Below are positions 42,038 through 52,838 of a DNA stretch of 64,000 nucleotides, in pieces. The notes below the pieces were generated by a model that made no database searches, was not told the DNA's origin, and saw nothing but the letters and a program-made list of their open reading frames with translations. The position numbers and the translations under genes were made by a program. Position 1 is the stretch's first letter. Every line of letters begins with the position of its first letter. Source of the stretch: Vigna angularis (Eukaryota > Streptophyta > Magnoliopsida > Fabales > Fabaceae); contig NC_068974.1 in NCBI RefSeq assembly GCF_016808095.1, forward strand, positions 12,090,001-12,154,000, in the 5' to 3' direction.

Positions 42038-42117
<80 letters not shown>
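42038..42117. repeat. (TA)n microsatellite
   Basis: About 80 bp of TA. Confidence 0.97.
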
Positions 42118-42118
<1 letters not shown>

Positions 42119-42237
42119 CGATATATATAATTACCAAAGAAAAAATATCACATTATCATCATTATAAAAAAATAACGCTTAAGTGAATTTCTATCGTTTG
42201 ATTGACCTTATCTTGCTAGAGTGACCTTACTTCTTAC

Positions 42238-43175
42238 TGTTACCAATAAGGAGTATTGGTAAATCTTGAAGAAATTTGTTTTGATGATGTTACAAGAAGT
42301 TTTAGTTGCAGAAGATATTAGAATTAGTTAAAAGCAATTTGTAGAAATTAAATGTAGTAGGAAATTCTTGTAAACCTTGTAAACTTACATTTTTAACTAC
42401 AACAATCGATTATGATGAAGCAATAATCGATTATCACAAGTCATACTTGAATAATCGATTATCACTTCATATAATCGATTATCACATTTTTGAAAACCTA
42501 TAACGGACTTGAATAATCGATTATCACTTACAATAATCGATTATTCATGGCAATTGGGAGCTGACCTTTGGCATTCAGTGTACTTGGCTATATATTTTGT
42601 TTTGGAGAAATTAGAACGTGAACGTTGTTTTTGAACTGAGAAAGCTTAGAACACTGTGTGTCAGAGGAACGTTCTCAGAAAGCTTTTTGTTCATTGTTCC
42701 CTTGCTTGGTCTTGTGAAAGGAGAGACTCGCGTATCGTGTGTCGATAGTCGGAGCAGACTCTCTTCAAGTTAGCAAGGTGCTCTGCCTGGTCTTGTGAAA
42801 GGAGAAGCTTGTGAATCGTTGGTCGATTGCTGAAGTGGTTCTCTTCAAGTTGGTAGAGTAGTTCTATTCATTTTTATTGTTCATTATCTTGTAATCTGTT
42901 AAAAAATTTTTAGTGAAAAAGGTTAATCACTATTTATAGTGATTAACGACTGGACGTAGAATCTTTTGATTCGAACCAGGATAAAAATTCTGTGTTGTTC
43001 TTCTTATTCCCTATACTTATTTTATTGTACGTACATCAACGGTTTGGAAATTTGTCTCTAAGAAAATTAAATTTCTAAAACTGACCATCTTATTAAGAGT
43101 TTGACTGAACACGCTTTCCGCTTTATAAGTTATTCCGCTGTGCAAAATTCTATAACGGTACCGATTGTTCCAACA
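42238..43175 (+). mobile_element. Solo LTR with 5-bp target duplication (copia-type)
   Basis: 938 bp beginning TGTTACCAATAAGG and ending CGATTGTTCCAACA. It is bracketed by CTTAC at 42233-42237 and CTTAC at 43176-43180, a perfect target-site duplication. It contains a cluster of ATAATCGATTAT motifs (42407-42545), an internal duplication of about 80 bp (GGTCTTGTGAAAGGAGA at about 42710 and 42788), and downstream text (GACTGGACGTAGAATC; GATTCGAACCAGGATAAA) typical of copia LTRs in legumes. No interior or second LTR is present, so it arose by LTR-LTR recombination. Confidence 0.88.
42407..42545. repeat. Cluster of ATAATCGATTAT palindromes
   Basis: Seven or so copies of (A)ATCGATTAT, most of them the 10-12 bp palindrome ATAATCGATTAT, at about 15-25 bp spacing inside the solo LTR. 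Similar motifs occur at 36479-36630, and shorter AATCGATT copies at 11814-12702. Confidence 0.9.
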
Positions 43176-44085
43176 CTTACAACTAAGGAATATTTTCTCT
43201 CTCGAACAACCTCACATCAAAATTTGTCTTTTCACCTCCTTACTCAAATACTTTCCCTTTTGTTTGAGTGTGCTCACAACTTTCGTTGATATTTGAGTGT
43301 TAAAACATAGTTTCATGGTAATCATTACATATCATTCTATCTCTTGAATGTCTTAGGTATCTCTAGAGTGATAATGAACAATTAGGAAAATCATTTTATA
43401 CTACTTGAATATTGTTTGAACATAATGGCGAATCTTAGTTTGTATACACATAAAAATATAATTTTAATTTTAACATTGTATAAATTTGTAAATAAAATTT
43501 CAATATTCATAAAATATTTGTTGGAGGTCCATTGCTGTTTAAGAAGTGCACTAACACTTTTTAAGTAATGTCAAACAACATTTTTCAATTAGTAAATAGA
43601 TTTTCCATCTAAACTTTATATTTATATCTTATATATGCATCCTACAAGGAATATAGGTCTAAACTCATCTAATTCGATCGGGTTATCCACTTTGGGTACT
43701 AGAGTGATAAATGAAGCATTGCAACCCCTAGAAATGTTTCCAAATTTATAGAAATGTTTTACCTATTAAAAGTCTCACATTGATTAAACATGATAAATTC
43801 AAATTAATATGGTTATCTTACTTATTAAAAATCTTACATTAATTAAACATGATAAGTTCAAATTGATTAAACATGATAAATTCAAATTAATATGTAAGTG
43901 AAGAAAATCTTTCTTTACTAAGTTTATTAAATGAATTTGAGTTAAACTTAAATTTTACTAATTTAATATGCTATCATGTACTTGAGAGTTTATCTCAATA
44001 TTTGAGTCAATTATATATTTGTTGTTGAACATGTTTGATTTCAATACTTAATGTCCTTTAAATGTTTCCGATATTAAGACACCAT

Positions 44086-44089
<4 letters not shown>
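43176..44089. other. AT-rich intergenic DNA
   Basis: No gene is seen. A local duplication of ATTAAACATGATAAATTCAA occurs three times in 43780-43890. Confidence 0.5.

Positions 44090-44174
<85 letters not shown>
44090..44174. repeat. (TA)n microsatellite
   Basis: About 85 bp of TA, part of a duplicated module whose second copy begins with the TA array at 46940. Confidence 0.97.
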
Positions 44175-44178
<4 letters not shown>

Positions 44179-44319
44179 AATCATATATCAATTAAAAAAT
44201 ATGTTCAGCTAATATAAATTATATATGTGAGGACAAACTTTCCTCTGCTAAACCAATTTAATAAAACTGAATTGAACATTTAAAAATCATTATATATTTT
44301 AATATTAATTAAAATGTAT

Positions 44320-46780
44320 TGTAACATCCCAAAAATATAGTAATCACCATATAATAGAATTAATTACGTTTCGTAATAAACAGTGCAGTCTTACACTAAT
44401 AACAACGCTCAAAAGCCGAACGGCGTTAAGTACAGAGTTAATTTACAATATTACAGAAATAAGAAAGAGTTAGGATCGAACGGTTTTACAAAACAATTTA
44501 CCGAACGATCGCTTACAAAACAACCCACAACTAATACTACCGAACGACCTAAGGTTCGGCCTTAACTTCAACGTCCACCAGATTCTCCTCTTCAATCACG
44601 TCTTCCAACAATGCTTCTCCTTCTGCTCACATCCACACGGATGATCATTGCAATGACAAGACGGACGTACAAGACGAGACAACACAAGAAAACACAGGGT
44701 AAGCTTATGTAATTTAATTCACACATCAACATATAATATTAAACATTCCAATACCACAAGAACAGTTCAACATATATATAACGATACGAAAACTAACACT
44801 AGACTGACCGTCCGGACTATATGAATCTGTGTAGCTACAGGCGTTCGTGCACCCGGGTGATGTAGTAACTGGGATACACTCAACAGCTGCCACCCGAGGT
44901 TAGCCCTATCCAAAGTACCCCTAAGGATTAGGACCTCCTGCCGTTCCCACACATGACCTACCCTCCTCTACGTGAGGACGAGTATTCACGGAACATCAGG
45001 ATGAACTGCCAGCATTAGCATGCCCACAGTCATACTTTACAAAAATCCAATATTTAATACATGAGTCATTCCTCCCTGGAACGCTCGTTCAAAAACCACA
45101 ACCATTTATTCATCTCATATACTGTTCCTCCTTTATAATCTTCCACTTCATTATCAATTTCATCATTAGTTACAAGGACATAAAATAACGAACGTTCATT
45201 CCTCTTCAGAACGAGGACGAACGATAAGAAAGAGATCGATGATTCTCTTGTTCAGACAGAATAAGGCGAAGAGAGTTACTTTTGGATTTACGAAATGAAC
45301 CGAGTAAAATGGAGCAATATATATGACGAACGATATTTACCACGTGAGTCAGTTGAATGAACTAACTCTCTTGATTTCAAACCAATACTTAAGGAATAAG
45401 TCAAATATGGAGGCCTTAGACTGGATCAAATAAAAAGGAGACTAATCAAGAGGTTAAGAAATTATATTTAGAATAGTTCACATACGGAAATCCAATGCCA
45501 GTAAATGACCGAACATGGTAAAGGGAAATATTACTGAAGTTGGACGAACGCTATTTCAACAAGCTTGATAATTAAAGACAAGTATGAGCGTCCGGTATAA
45601 GACCGAACACTAATTAGTACGGACGCTAGGTGTAAGACCGAGCGCCACTTATTACGAGCGCTAGATATAAGACCGAGCACTACTAGTCTTAAAGTATGAG
45701 GGTGTATTTATGTATTACTTTATTTCGGATATCCGGGTACAACTATGCTTGAACGAACGCTCAAACATAGTGTTCCACATGAGGACGCTCGTCCTCGATT
45801 AGGATTCTCTCCAAATGAAAGAATTCCAATTTTAAACAGTTTACTAGAACAAACCGAACGGTAGAGGACCGTTCGATAACGAACGTACTTTATCATAATG
45901 AGAATTTCATATTCAGAATTTCATCTATTTTCAACTCAAGTTTTCAACATATCAGTTCATACCTCATAAATTCATATCAAGTATCAATTTACATACTTTA
46001 TAGAGTTTCACATTAATAATTCATACTCCAAAATGATTACTCATATTCACATTCATACATATTAACCATCATCATATATATCAGGCAACATGCATCATAT
46101 TCATTCCTCCAAACAACGGACGTTCATACAGTAAGACAACATACAAATGTCAATTAAATTAAATAAGCTTCCCTTACCTGGATCAGTGAGTGAAACGTCC
46201 TAAACGTAAGATTTTGGGTTCGCCCGTTTACAGCTTTATACCCTCAAAGGTCACTAAATCTATCCACATAAAATATCAAGAATAACTTAGACTATATCCC
46301 TGCATGCAACCAGAACTTGGTTTTGCATGTAACCCAAGAACGAACAGCTAAGGTCGAGAAACTTACCAGTTTCAGAATCTGGAACTGTTCGGTCCAGATT
46401 GAAGCTTACGACGCCGGGAATAAGTCTACGGTCTCTGAATGATGAACGAAGAAGAGAATAGTGAGTTACAGTAGAAAGAAGGAGAATTTCTAGAGAGAAG
46501 GAGGAGGAAATGGAAGGTCAGAGTTTGGAAAGGAGAAGGTGCATGCAGAAGAGAGTGGGCAAGTTTTTCAGAAATCATTTTCATTCGCCCCACGACCAAA
46601 CGGTCGTGCGCTCTTCTGTTGACACCTGCACTCCACTTACTGACTTCCGAATCTTCCATTTTGACACTTGGCGTTAGCGCAGAGAGTTTGTGAGTGCGTT
46701 TTAATGGTTCTGAGCAGGGTTTGGATGTAATAAATAAGATTAAACAGGTGGGGTTTGGGTGTAGTTAACGAGGCCTGACA
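44320..46780 (-). mobile_element. Long solo LTR with 5-bp target duplication (gypsy, Tekay/Del-like)
   Basis: 2461 bp starting TGTAACATCCC and ending GGCCTGACA on the plus strand. On the minus strand it starts TGTCAGGCC and ends GGGATGTTACA, the usual end of long chromovirus LTRs. It is flanked by TGTAT at 44315-44319 and TGTAT at 46781-46785. No gag or pol frame is present. It contains several CCGAACGG or CCGTTCGG motifs. The interrupted flank matches the uninterrupted copy at 46996-47180, which independently confirms the insertion point. Confidence 0.88.
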
Positions 46781-46936
46781 TGTATCATCTTTATAATACT
46801 ACAATTTACCTTCATATTACAAAATTTTATCATGTTTTATTGAATAAAAATTTTAAATGTGTGAATAAATATATTTATATATTAATTACAAGGTTCCCTT
46901 ATAATGAGAGGTGTATAAAAAATCTGGTATGATCAA

Positions 46937-46939
<3 letters not shown>

Positions 46940-46995
<56 letters not shown>
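46940..46995. repeat. (TA)n microsatellite
   Basis: About 55 bp of TA at the head of the second copy of the module found at 44090-44319 plus 46781-46900. Confidence 0.97.
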
Positions 46996-46998
<3 letters not shown>

Positions 46999-47180
46999 GA
47001 GACAAACTTTATTAAACTAGTTTAATAAAGTTGGATTAAATATTTAAATTTCACTATTTTAATATTAATTAAAAAGGTATAATCTTCCTAATTGTACAAT
47101 TTACCTTCATATATTAGACAATTTTATCATATTTTAGGAATAAACGTTTTAAATATATAAATAGACCTACTTATATATTA
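46996..47180. repeat. Uninterrupted copy of the solo-LTR target module
   Basis: The blocks ACAAACTTTATTAAAC, TTTTAATATTAATTAAAA, TACAATTTACCTTCATAT and AATTTTATCATATTTT appear in the same order as around the solo LTR, where they are split at TTAATTAAAATGTAT|TGTAT...CATC. It represents the pre-insertion state. Confidence 0.75.
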
Positions 47181-47829
47181 ATTTTTATTTTTTGAAATGT
47201 GGCATCCTATGCCATATCTATTTCATGTATCGATACCATGTCCGAATCCGTGCGAATGTACATCTATAAAGTGTATGTGGTACAACATAAAATGAATAAA
47301 TGGTTGTGATGTGAAGTTTGAAGCAAGTTACGAGAAAGGAATAATGCCAAAAAAGCTTTTTCTTTTTTCCGATAAGAGCATTGAAAATTTGATGGAGAAA
47401 GAAAGAGAGGCATAAAACTCAGAGGTTGAACTTTGGTGAAAGGTCTCATTTGTTCAGCGTTTACGAAAGATGGTCTCAATCAGACCACTGCTTCCAATGA
47501 GTGTGTTGCAATCATATTTCCCAATCAACTTCACCCCAAATAAAATTCGTTACGAACCATAAAAAATCACCTCACACTTATCTTCTTTTTCCTTTTCTTT
47601 TTTGGTAAAATTAATATTTCATCTTTTCACTCTCTTTTTTCTATCTTATATTCTATTTTCAAAGTTTATACATGCGTCTTGGAGTTGTTATAAAATAAAT
47701 TTATACTATATAAATAAATATAAATTTTATAGAATTACATTAGATTTAAAATCTACATTTTAAAAAAAGTATATTTTAATTATTATTATTATGAAATAAT
47801 ATTTATTGTAAAGACTTAAAAAATATACT
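47181..47829. other. Intergenic DNA, no gene seen
   Basis: Moderately AT-rich; no domain-bearing frame or known repeat is recognised. Confidence 0.45.
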
Positions 47830-49549
47830 AGTTTAAAAATAGTAAAATTTGATTATTTTAATATTAGAGGGTTTTAATATAAATAGTTTCGTTAAAAACG
47901 AGTTTCGTAATTTTATAACACATTATTTCTCTATAAACTTTGACTTTTCTCTAAAAGTTCTTGCTCTCTATTCATGTGTTTGAAGATCGGAGATCGACTA
48001 AGTGATCACCGCGATGAGATCTTCAAGTCTAACTGATCAATTTTTGCTCTTTCCTTTGGTAAGTTTCGTTTTTCTTGCACGTTAGCTCTCTTTGTTTTGT
48101 ATGTGACGTTTGAGTCTTTTATAAGACTCCTTGTTTATTAGTGGTCATAACGGTGTACCCTGATCGTGCTTCTGTATTTCGTAAGAGTAGATAGGACTTC
48201 CTATGCATTTGGAGCTGTTTTAGGCTTCCTAGAATAGTTTGGTCTTCTATCATGTAAGGGAAGCTAAACACCCCTTTTCTATTGTTTTAGTGCTTTTATA
48301 ACCTGAGTTGGTATGCTTGAGTTTAATATAGAGATTAAGCTTGTTTGATATTTTGTTGTGTTGTGGTATAGTTGCTTGAACTTGATCTAAACGTGTGTTG
48401 TCTGATATTGGAAGAGACTTGCTATGATTGGTTGCTGAATTATGCTTAATTTTGGATGATTGGTGGATGATAGGTTGTTGGTTTGGTTAATCAATTAGCG
48501 GTTGAACTTTAGTTTGACAATAGGTTATAGAAATGACTAGTTTTTGGTCTAAAATTTTAGGTTTTAACAGGTAAAATGCTAGAGAAGTTCATTTAGGAGA
48601 GAACTTGATGTTTGAAGTATGTTTTTATGTCAATTAGGACTTGGTTATCCATTTAGTTCATTAAATTCTGATATGAAATATGTGAAATCTGCTATGAGTT
48701 ATTGATTTGGTTTTGAATTAGAGAATATGGGATTCTGAATCAATTGAGCGAATTTGAGTTTAATCTTACATCAACACCTATTTTAGAACTTTTCATTGAG
48801 TTATGAATACCAATTTGGTCATCCGAACATGTCTTTAGTTCCCTAATTCACAAAAATGAAGTTGTTGATTTTTGGTATAACGTTGAGTGACTCTGGTATG
48901 ACATTGAGCGCTAGAAAAATATTGAGCCTCTGATTCTTGGGTGTTTAGTAGTGCTTTTGGGCACTGAGTGCAACTTAAGTTAGTGAGCCACTAGTTTCTG
49001 TGTGTTAAGCGATATTTTGGGCGTTGAGCATTAGTTTTCCCCTACAGGTCTGGACCTCTTTTTCCTATAATTCGTTGGGTAGGAGGTTTGACTTGCTTGG
49101 GGAGGGCATGAGCATTGGGCGTTCCCTGTTTCGTAGTATTGTTTGTTTTTTATGTTTTTTTATTCTTGATTTGGTTTAGACTGATGTAAATTGATTCAAT
49201 GCATGTTTATTTTGTAGTTCGAATGGATAATAATACTCATGTATGTGTTATATATGTATGATGATGTTCAAGCGAAATGAAAAGTTTGAATTAAGTATGT
49301 TGTGAAAGGGATTCCACGAGGAAATCCTTTTTGTTCTTTTGAAGTGTGATGTATTGAAGTAGGAACTTCGAGATTGGGGGATGATTCTAACACTCTTAAT
49401 AACTTCCAATCTTAAGTAGAGAAGGATAGTTATGTCATGAAAAGTAGTAGGAGGTCCTTTGTTTGATGGTCATGTATTGGCAATAAATGTTTAATGGATT
49501 AACCTTGGTGTGTGGTAGTTCGATATGAGTGGACTGTTTCACCATACAT
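47830..49549 (+). repeat. Old LTR-like repeat, copy 2
   Basis: Diverged relative of 35460-37620 with the same block order (see that entry). Its homology stops at 49549, within the TGTTTCACCA block, where CACTA-like DNA begins. No coding frame is present. Confidence 0.55.
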
Positions 49550-50040
49550 GCACTAGTAAAACAAGACGTTTTTGACTCGCACATTACGCTTCGGTTTCAG
49601 ACAAATCGAAGCGTAAAAATGCGGTGGCAATTCCGTAATTTTATCAAAATTATATGCCTCAGTTCACTAAGAACCGATGTAAAAAATGTATACTGCCTCG
49701 GTTGCCAGGGGGAACCAAGGCATATAAACCTATAAAAAGCACAAAGGTCAGACTTATCAGCTGACACCTTTCTGAAAAGGGGCATACTACCTCCGTTGCC
49801 ATGGGAACCGAGGCATTTAACCTTGCAAAAAGCACAAAGGCCAGACTTATCAGCTGACACCTTTCTGGAAAAGGGGATACTGCCTCCGTTGTCAGGGGAA
49901 CCGAGGCATATAAGCTTGCAAAATGTAAATAGGTAAGACTTATCACCTGTCAACTTTCTGGGCTGCCTCGGGTTGCTCAGAACTGGGGCAGTATGTCTGG
50001 CCACAGATCTGACCCTGAACTTTCCAAATGCATGTAATGT
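49550..50040. mobile_element. CACTA-like hairpin-rich segment
   Basis: Begins CACTAGTAAAACAAGACG, a CACTA-type terminus, and then carries six successive inverted repeats: TTACGCTTCG...CGAAGCGTAA (49587-49619), and five of the type TGCCTCGGTT...AACCGAGGCA (near 49650-49680, 49694, 49788, 49881 and 49964). Three of them lie in a 93-94-bp tandem repeat (49692-49970) that also contains GACTTATCAGCTGACACCTT. Subterminal arrays of this kind are typical of CACTA elements. No transposase or opposite end is seen, and the right side is cut by the outer Athila-like LTR. Confidence 0.6.
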
Positions 50041-50053
50041 CAACTAATACTAC

Positions 50054-51120
50054 TGTTAACTCATTAGCAAGTGTACCAAATCGTATCAAGTAATAATAAA
50101 TGGTAAGACCAAGTATCGTATCCCAAAAGACTGACGACACTAAACAATCGTGTAATTACTTACCTAATTAAGATTGAAAAGCTATTTTGTTGGTGTTTAA
50201 ATGCAAATGCAAAAAAAGTAAATATGAATGCAAATTGATCAATTAAGGCTTAACACAAGAATGAATGGTGTTGATAATATGAGATGATTATGTTGTTGGG
50301 GTTTAGATTTCACCTTCCTTACTTTCATGTATATAAGAATTCATCTTCTTCATTAAATTGTTAAAGTCACTTTCTAAATTACTTAGAACCCGATCCCTCA
50401 GCATAAAAAGCCTATCCTTAATTATTAGACCACAATCCCTTGTATCCCTAATAATCAATTCTGCATTACGAGCAAAAGCTTAAGACAACCAAACATGTGC
50501 TTTTGTGCCTCCAAAGGGTCAAAAATTGTGTTTTTGTGCTTTAGCCTTCCAAAGATGTGAACCCTAGGGTGTGCAAATCCTTAAATAGATCAAACATAAG
50601 TCCAAAGGCTCAACACACTGGCGCTCAACACCCCTACTTAGGGCAATCGGACGCGCTTGCGAGAGAAGTGGCGTTGAGGGCCTTGAAAGGGGAAACAAGG
50701 CGCACTACGGTACTTGGAGTCTGGCGCTCAATGCTCCTCAAGGGGCAAACAGGCGCTGGTGTGTGATTGTTGGCGCTGAGGGCCCCAAAAAAGGGAAACC
50801 AGGTGTGGTTGCGTGAGAACCTGCGCCCAAGGCCCTAGAAAAGGGCAACCAGGCGTCCTGCGACCTTCTATAACCTTCTCTTCTAGTGCTTTTTTTGACC
50901 TTTCTGGATTCCAAATTCTTGATACTTTAACTCCTCTTCCAACTCATTCCAATAACCTACAAAATCAAGGGAATTAGTGATAAAAATCATCAAGTATAAC
51001 CTCAACTCTCTTATTGACATAATTAAACTCAAATGAGAGATTAAGCAAGTTTTTAAGTCAAAAAGGGTTAATTTAGTATCAAAATTGAATCACAGATAAC
51101 GGTAACATCAATCGTTATCA
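50054..51120 (-). repeat. 3' LTR of the outer element
   Basis: On the minus strand it begins TGATAACGATTG directly after the polypurine tract and plausibly ends GAGTTAACA at 50054 (TG...CA, about 1067 bp). It is homologous to the inner LTR (TTTGGGA..ACGATACTTGGTCTTACC near 50110-50130; the CCCTAATAATTA region). The first 25 bp can fold (GATAACG with CGTTATC). It contains GC-rich GGCGCT-type segments at 50620-50860. Confidence 0.75.
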
Positions 51121-51136
51121 CAACCCCAAACTTGAA
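51121..51136 (-). promoter_or_regulatory. Polypurine tract of the outer element
   Basis: TTCAAGTTTGGGGTTG immediately precedes the LTR start on the minus strand; it primes plus-strand DNA synthesis in LTR elements. It nearly matches the inner element's tract. Confidence 0.75.
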
Positions 51137-52465
51137 ACTTTGCTTGTCCTCAAGCAAAACAAAATGTAACTTAGCCTAAAAAAAATAGTAACACTATAAT
51201 GGTTTAACACACCAAAAGCATTTTCTTCTCAAACAAGTTAATTACGCATGTTTGCTCATCATAGAAGTATCAGTCAAGATGTAATGATGACTTAGCCCCT
51301 CAAGCTTAACTATGGTGCTCACATACTCAAAGAATATACAACAGATGCAAACCTTATGAATGATCAACAACCAAGCAAGAATGTTATCCTATAGTGCATG
51401 GAACTATTCCTCACTAAGGAAAGTGTTTCACTCAAGCTCAAAAATGTATATTGTGGTGTCTCTTTCACTCTACCATCACAATGTCACATAAATCAACTTT
51501 GTCTTTCATTTAACCAATATCAAACACACTTACAAGCAAGTTATCATCACAGGGACTTTTTAAGGCTTGTATCATGGCTGGACAACAAAATTCCTTGAGT
51601 TAAGAGAGTCAACAATTTATTTCATGATATATAACTAATCTCTCTTTCTACTTTTCACTTGAGAAACCATTCCCAACTTAATCTCAACTTTTATTCATTG
51701 AGCTTTTCCTTATCCATCTATTCCTTTTTCTCTTTTCTTTTCTTTTGCTTTGCTCAATGCTCTTTTTCTTTTTCATTACTTTTTTTTTTCTGTAATTCTT
51801 TCCAATTTTCCAACAACCCCAAACTTTGAACCATTATCCTATACCATACAATCATACTCAACTCAACTCAAGGCAAACATTTCAAGAGGTTTTTTTCACA
51901 TATTCAGCTCAAGGCTCAAAGGGTAGAACAAAAATTGTTCTTATTTGGGCTAACATATTGGTATTGGCTTACACGGGATAAGAAAAGATGGCCTTGATCA
52001 TTTGTAACAAGCAAGCAAGTGGTTCAACATAGAAAATTAGGCAAAATCACTTATGATTCCAAAGCAATAACATTCCATCAACAAAAAATCTAGAGTCCAA
52101 CCTCTCACAGGTTAACTCAAGTCCCACAATTATGATAATAATCATGCCCAACACATCAATTACAATCATTTAAATCATGCATCTGTTTTAAAAAATTAAG
52201 AGCAACCACTTGTCTTAAGGGCTATACCAACCATTATCTCAACATCAATCACAATCAATCAAGCAACACACAATAATATTACTCATCAAATAATTTATCA
52301 CATAATCAAATCATTGTAGCACTATTCATTTAAACCAAGTACATCATCACACTAAAAAATAAAAATAAAATAAATAGAATTAAAACAGTCATAAACTAAA
52401 GAAAACGAAACATCCTGTTCTAATATAATCTTAACATCCATCGGTAAATGCTATCATCTGAATCA
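51137..52465 (-). other. Outer element env-to-PPT spacer
   Basis: Homologous to 59152-60410 of the inner element, with the same order of short blocks. It includes an internal PPT-like AGTTTGGGGTTG on the minus strand at about 51808-51822. Non-coding. Confidence 0.6.
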
Positions 52466-52833
52466 TCAGCCTCTGTTGTCATCTGAGTCTTCATCATCCT
52501 CATCATCTTCCTCCTCATCTTCATCTTCATCTTCGTCTTCATCTTCCTCATCATCTTCCTCCTCATCTTCCTCCATAGTTGCAGCTCTAGACATTCCAGC
52601 TCCTCCACAAGGTTGGGCCTGATCACTCGGCCACTCAACATAAGCTAGAAAGTCTTCCTGAGACATAAACTGACGATCTGGAAAAGTAGATGTCATGCTC
52701 CTCAGTAATGCCTGCTCACCTCTGTACAGTGCCTCCATCTTGGCATTCACTAATGCCATATACATGTCTCTCATCTGGAAAAGATCAGCATCCTGAGGTC
52801 GATCCTGCTAGGCCTTCTGAGGTCTCCTATAGA
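52466..52833 (-). pseudogene. C-terminal part of the outer env-like gene
   Basis: Reads FQMRDMYMALVNAKMEALYRGEQ and ends in a long Asp/Glu tail (about 40 acidic residues of the last 50). It is homologous to the C-terminus of the inner env-like protein (FQMRDMYMSLIGAQLQSIHRGQ). An in-frame TAG lies at about 52809. It is separated from its N-terminal half by the 8.9-kb inner element, whose CCCTG target duplication marks the break at 52834-52838. Confidence 0.8.
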
Positions 52834-52838
52834 CCCTG
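52834..52838 (+). repeat. Target-site duplication CCCTG (left)
   Basis: Exact match to 61709-61713 on the other side of the inner element; 5 bp is the usual size for Ty3/gypsy integration. Confidence 0.92.

Noticed and set aside
42960..42985. TTCGAACC motif reminiscent of a tRNA T-loop
   Set aside because: No acceptor stem or anticodon arm can be placed around it; it is part of the solo LTR.
50557..50766. 69-codon frame in the outer LTR
   Set aside because: Falls in the GC-rich palindromic part of the LTR; no homologue in the inner LTR.
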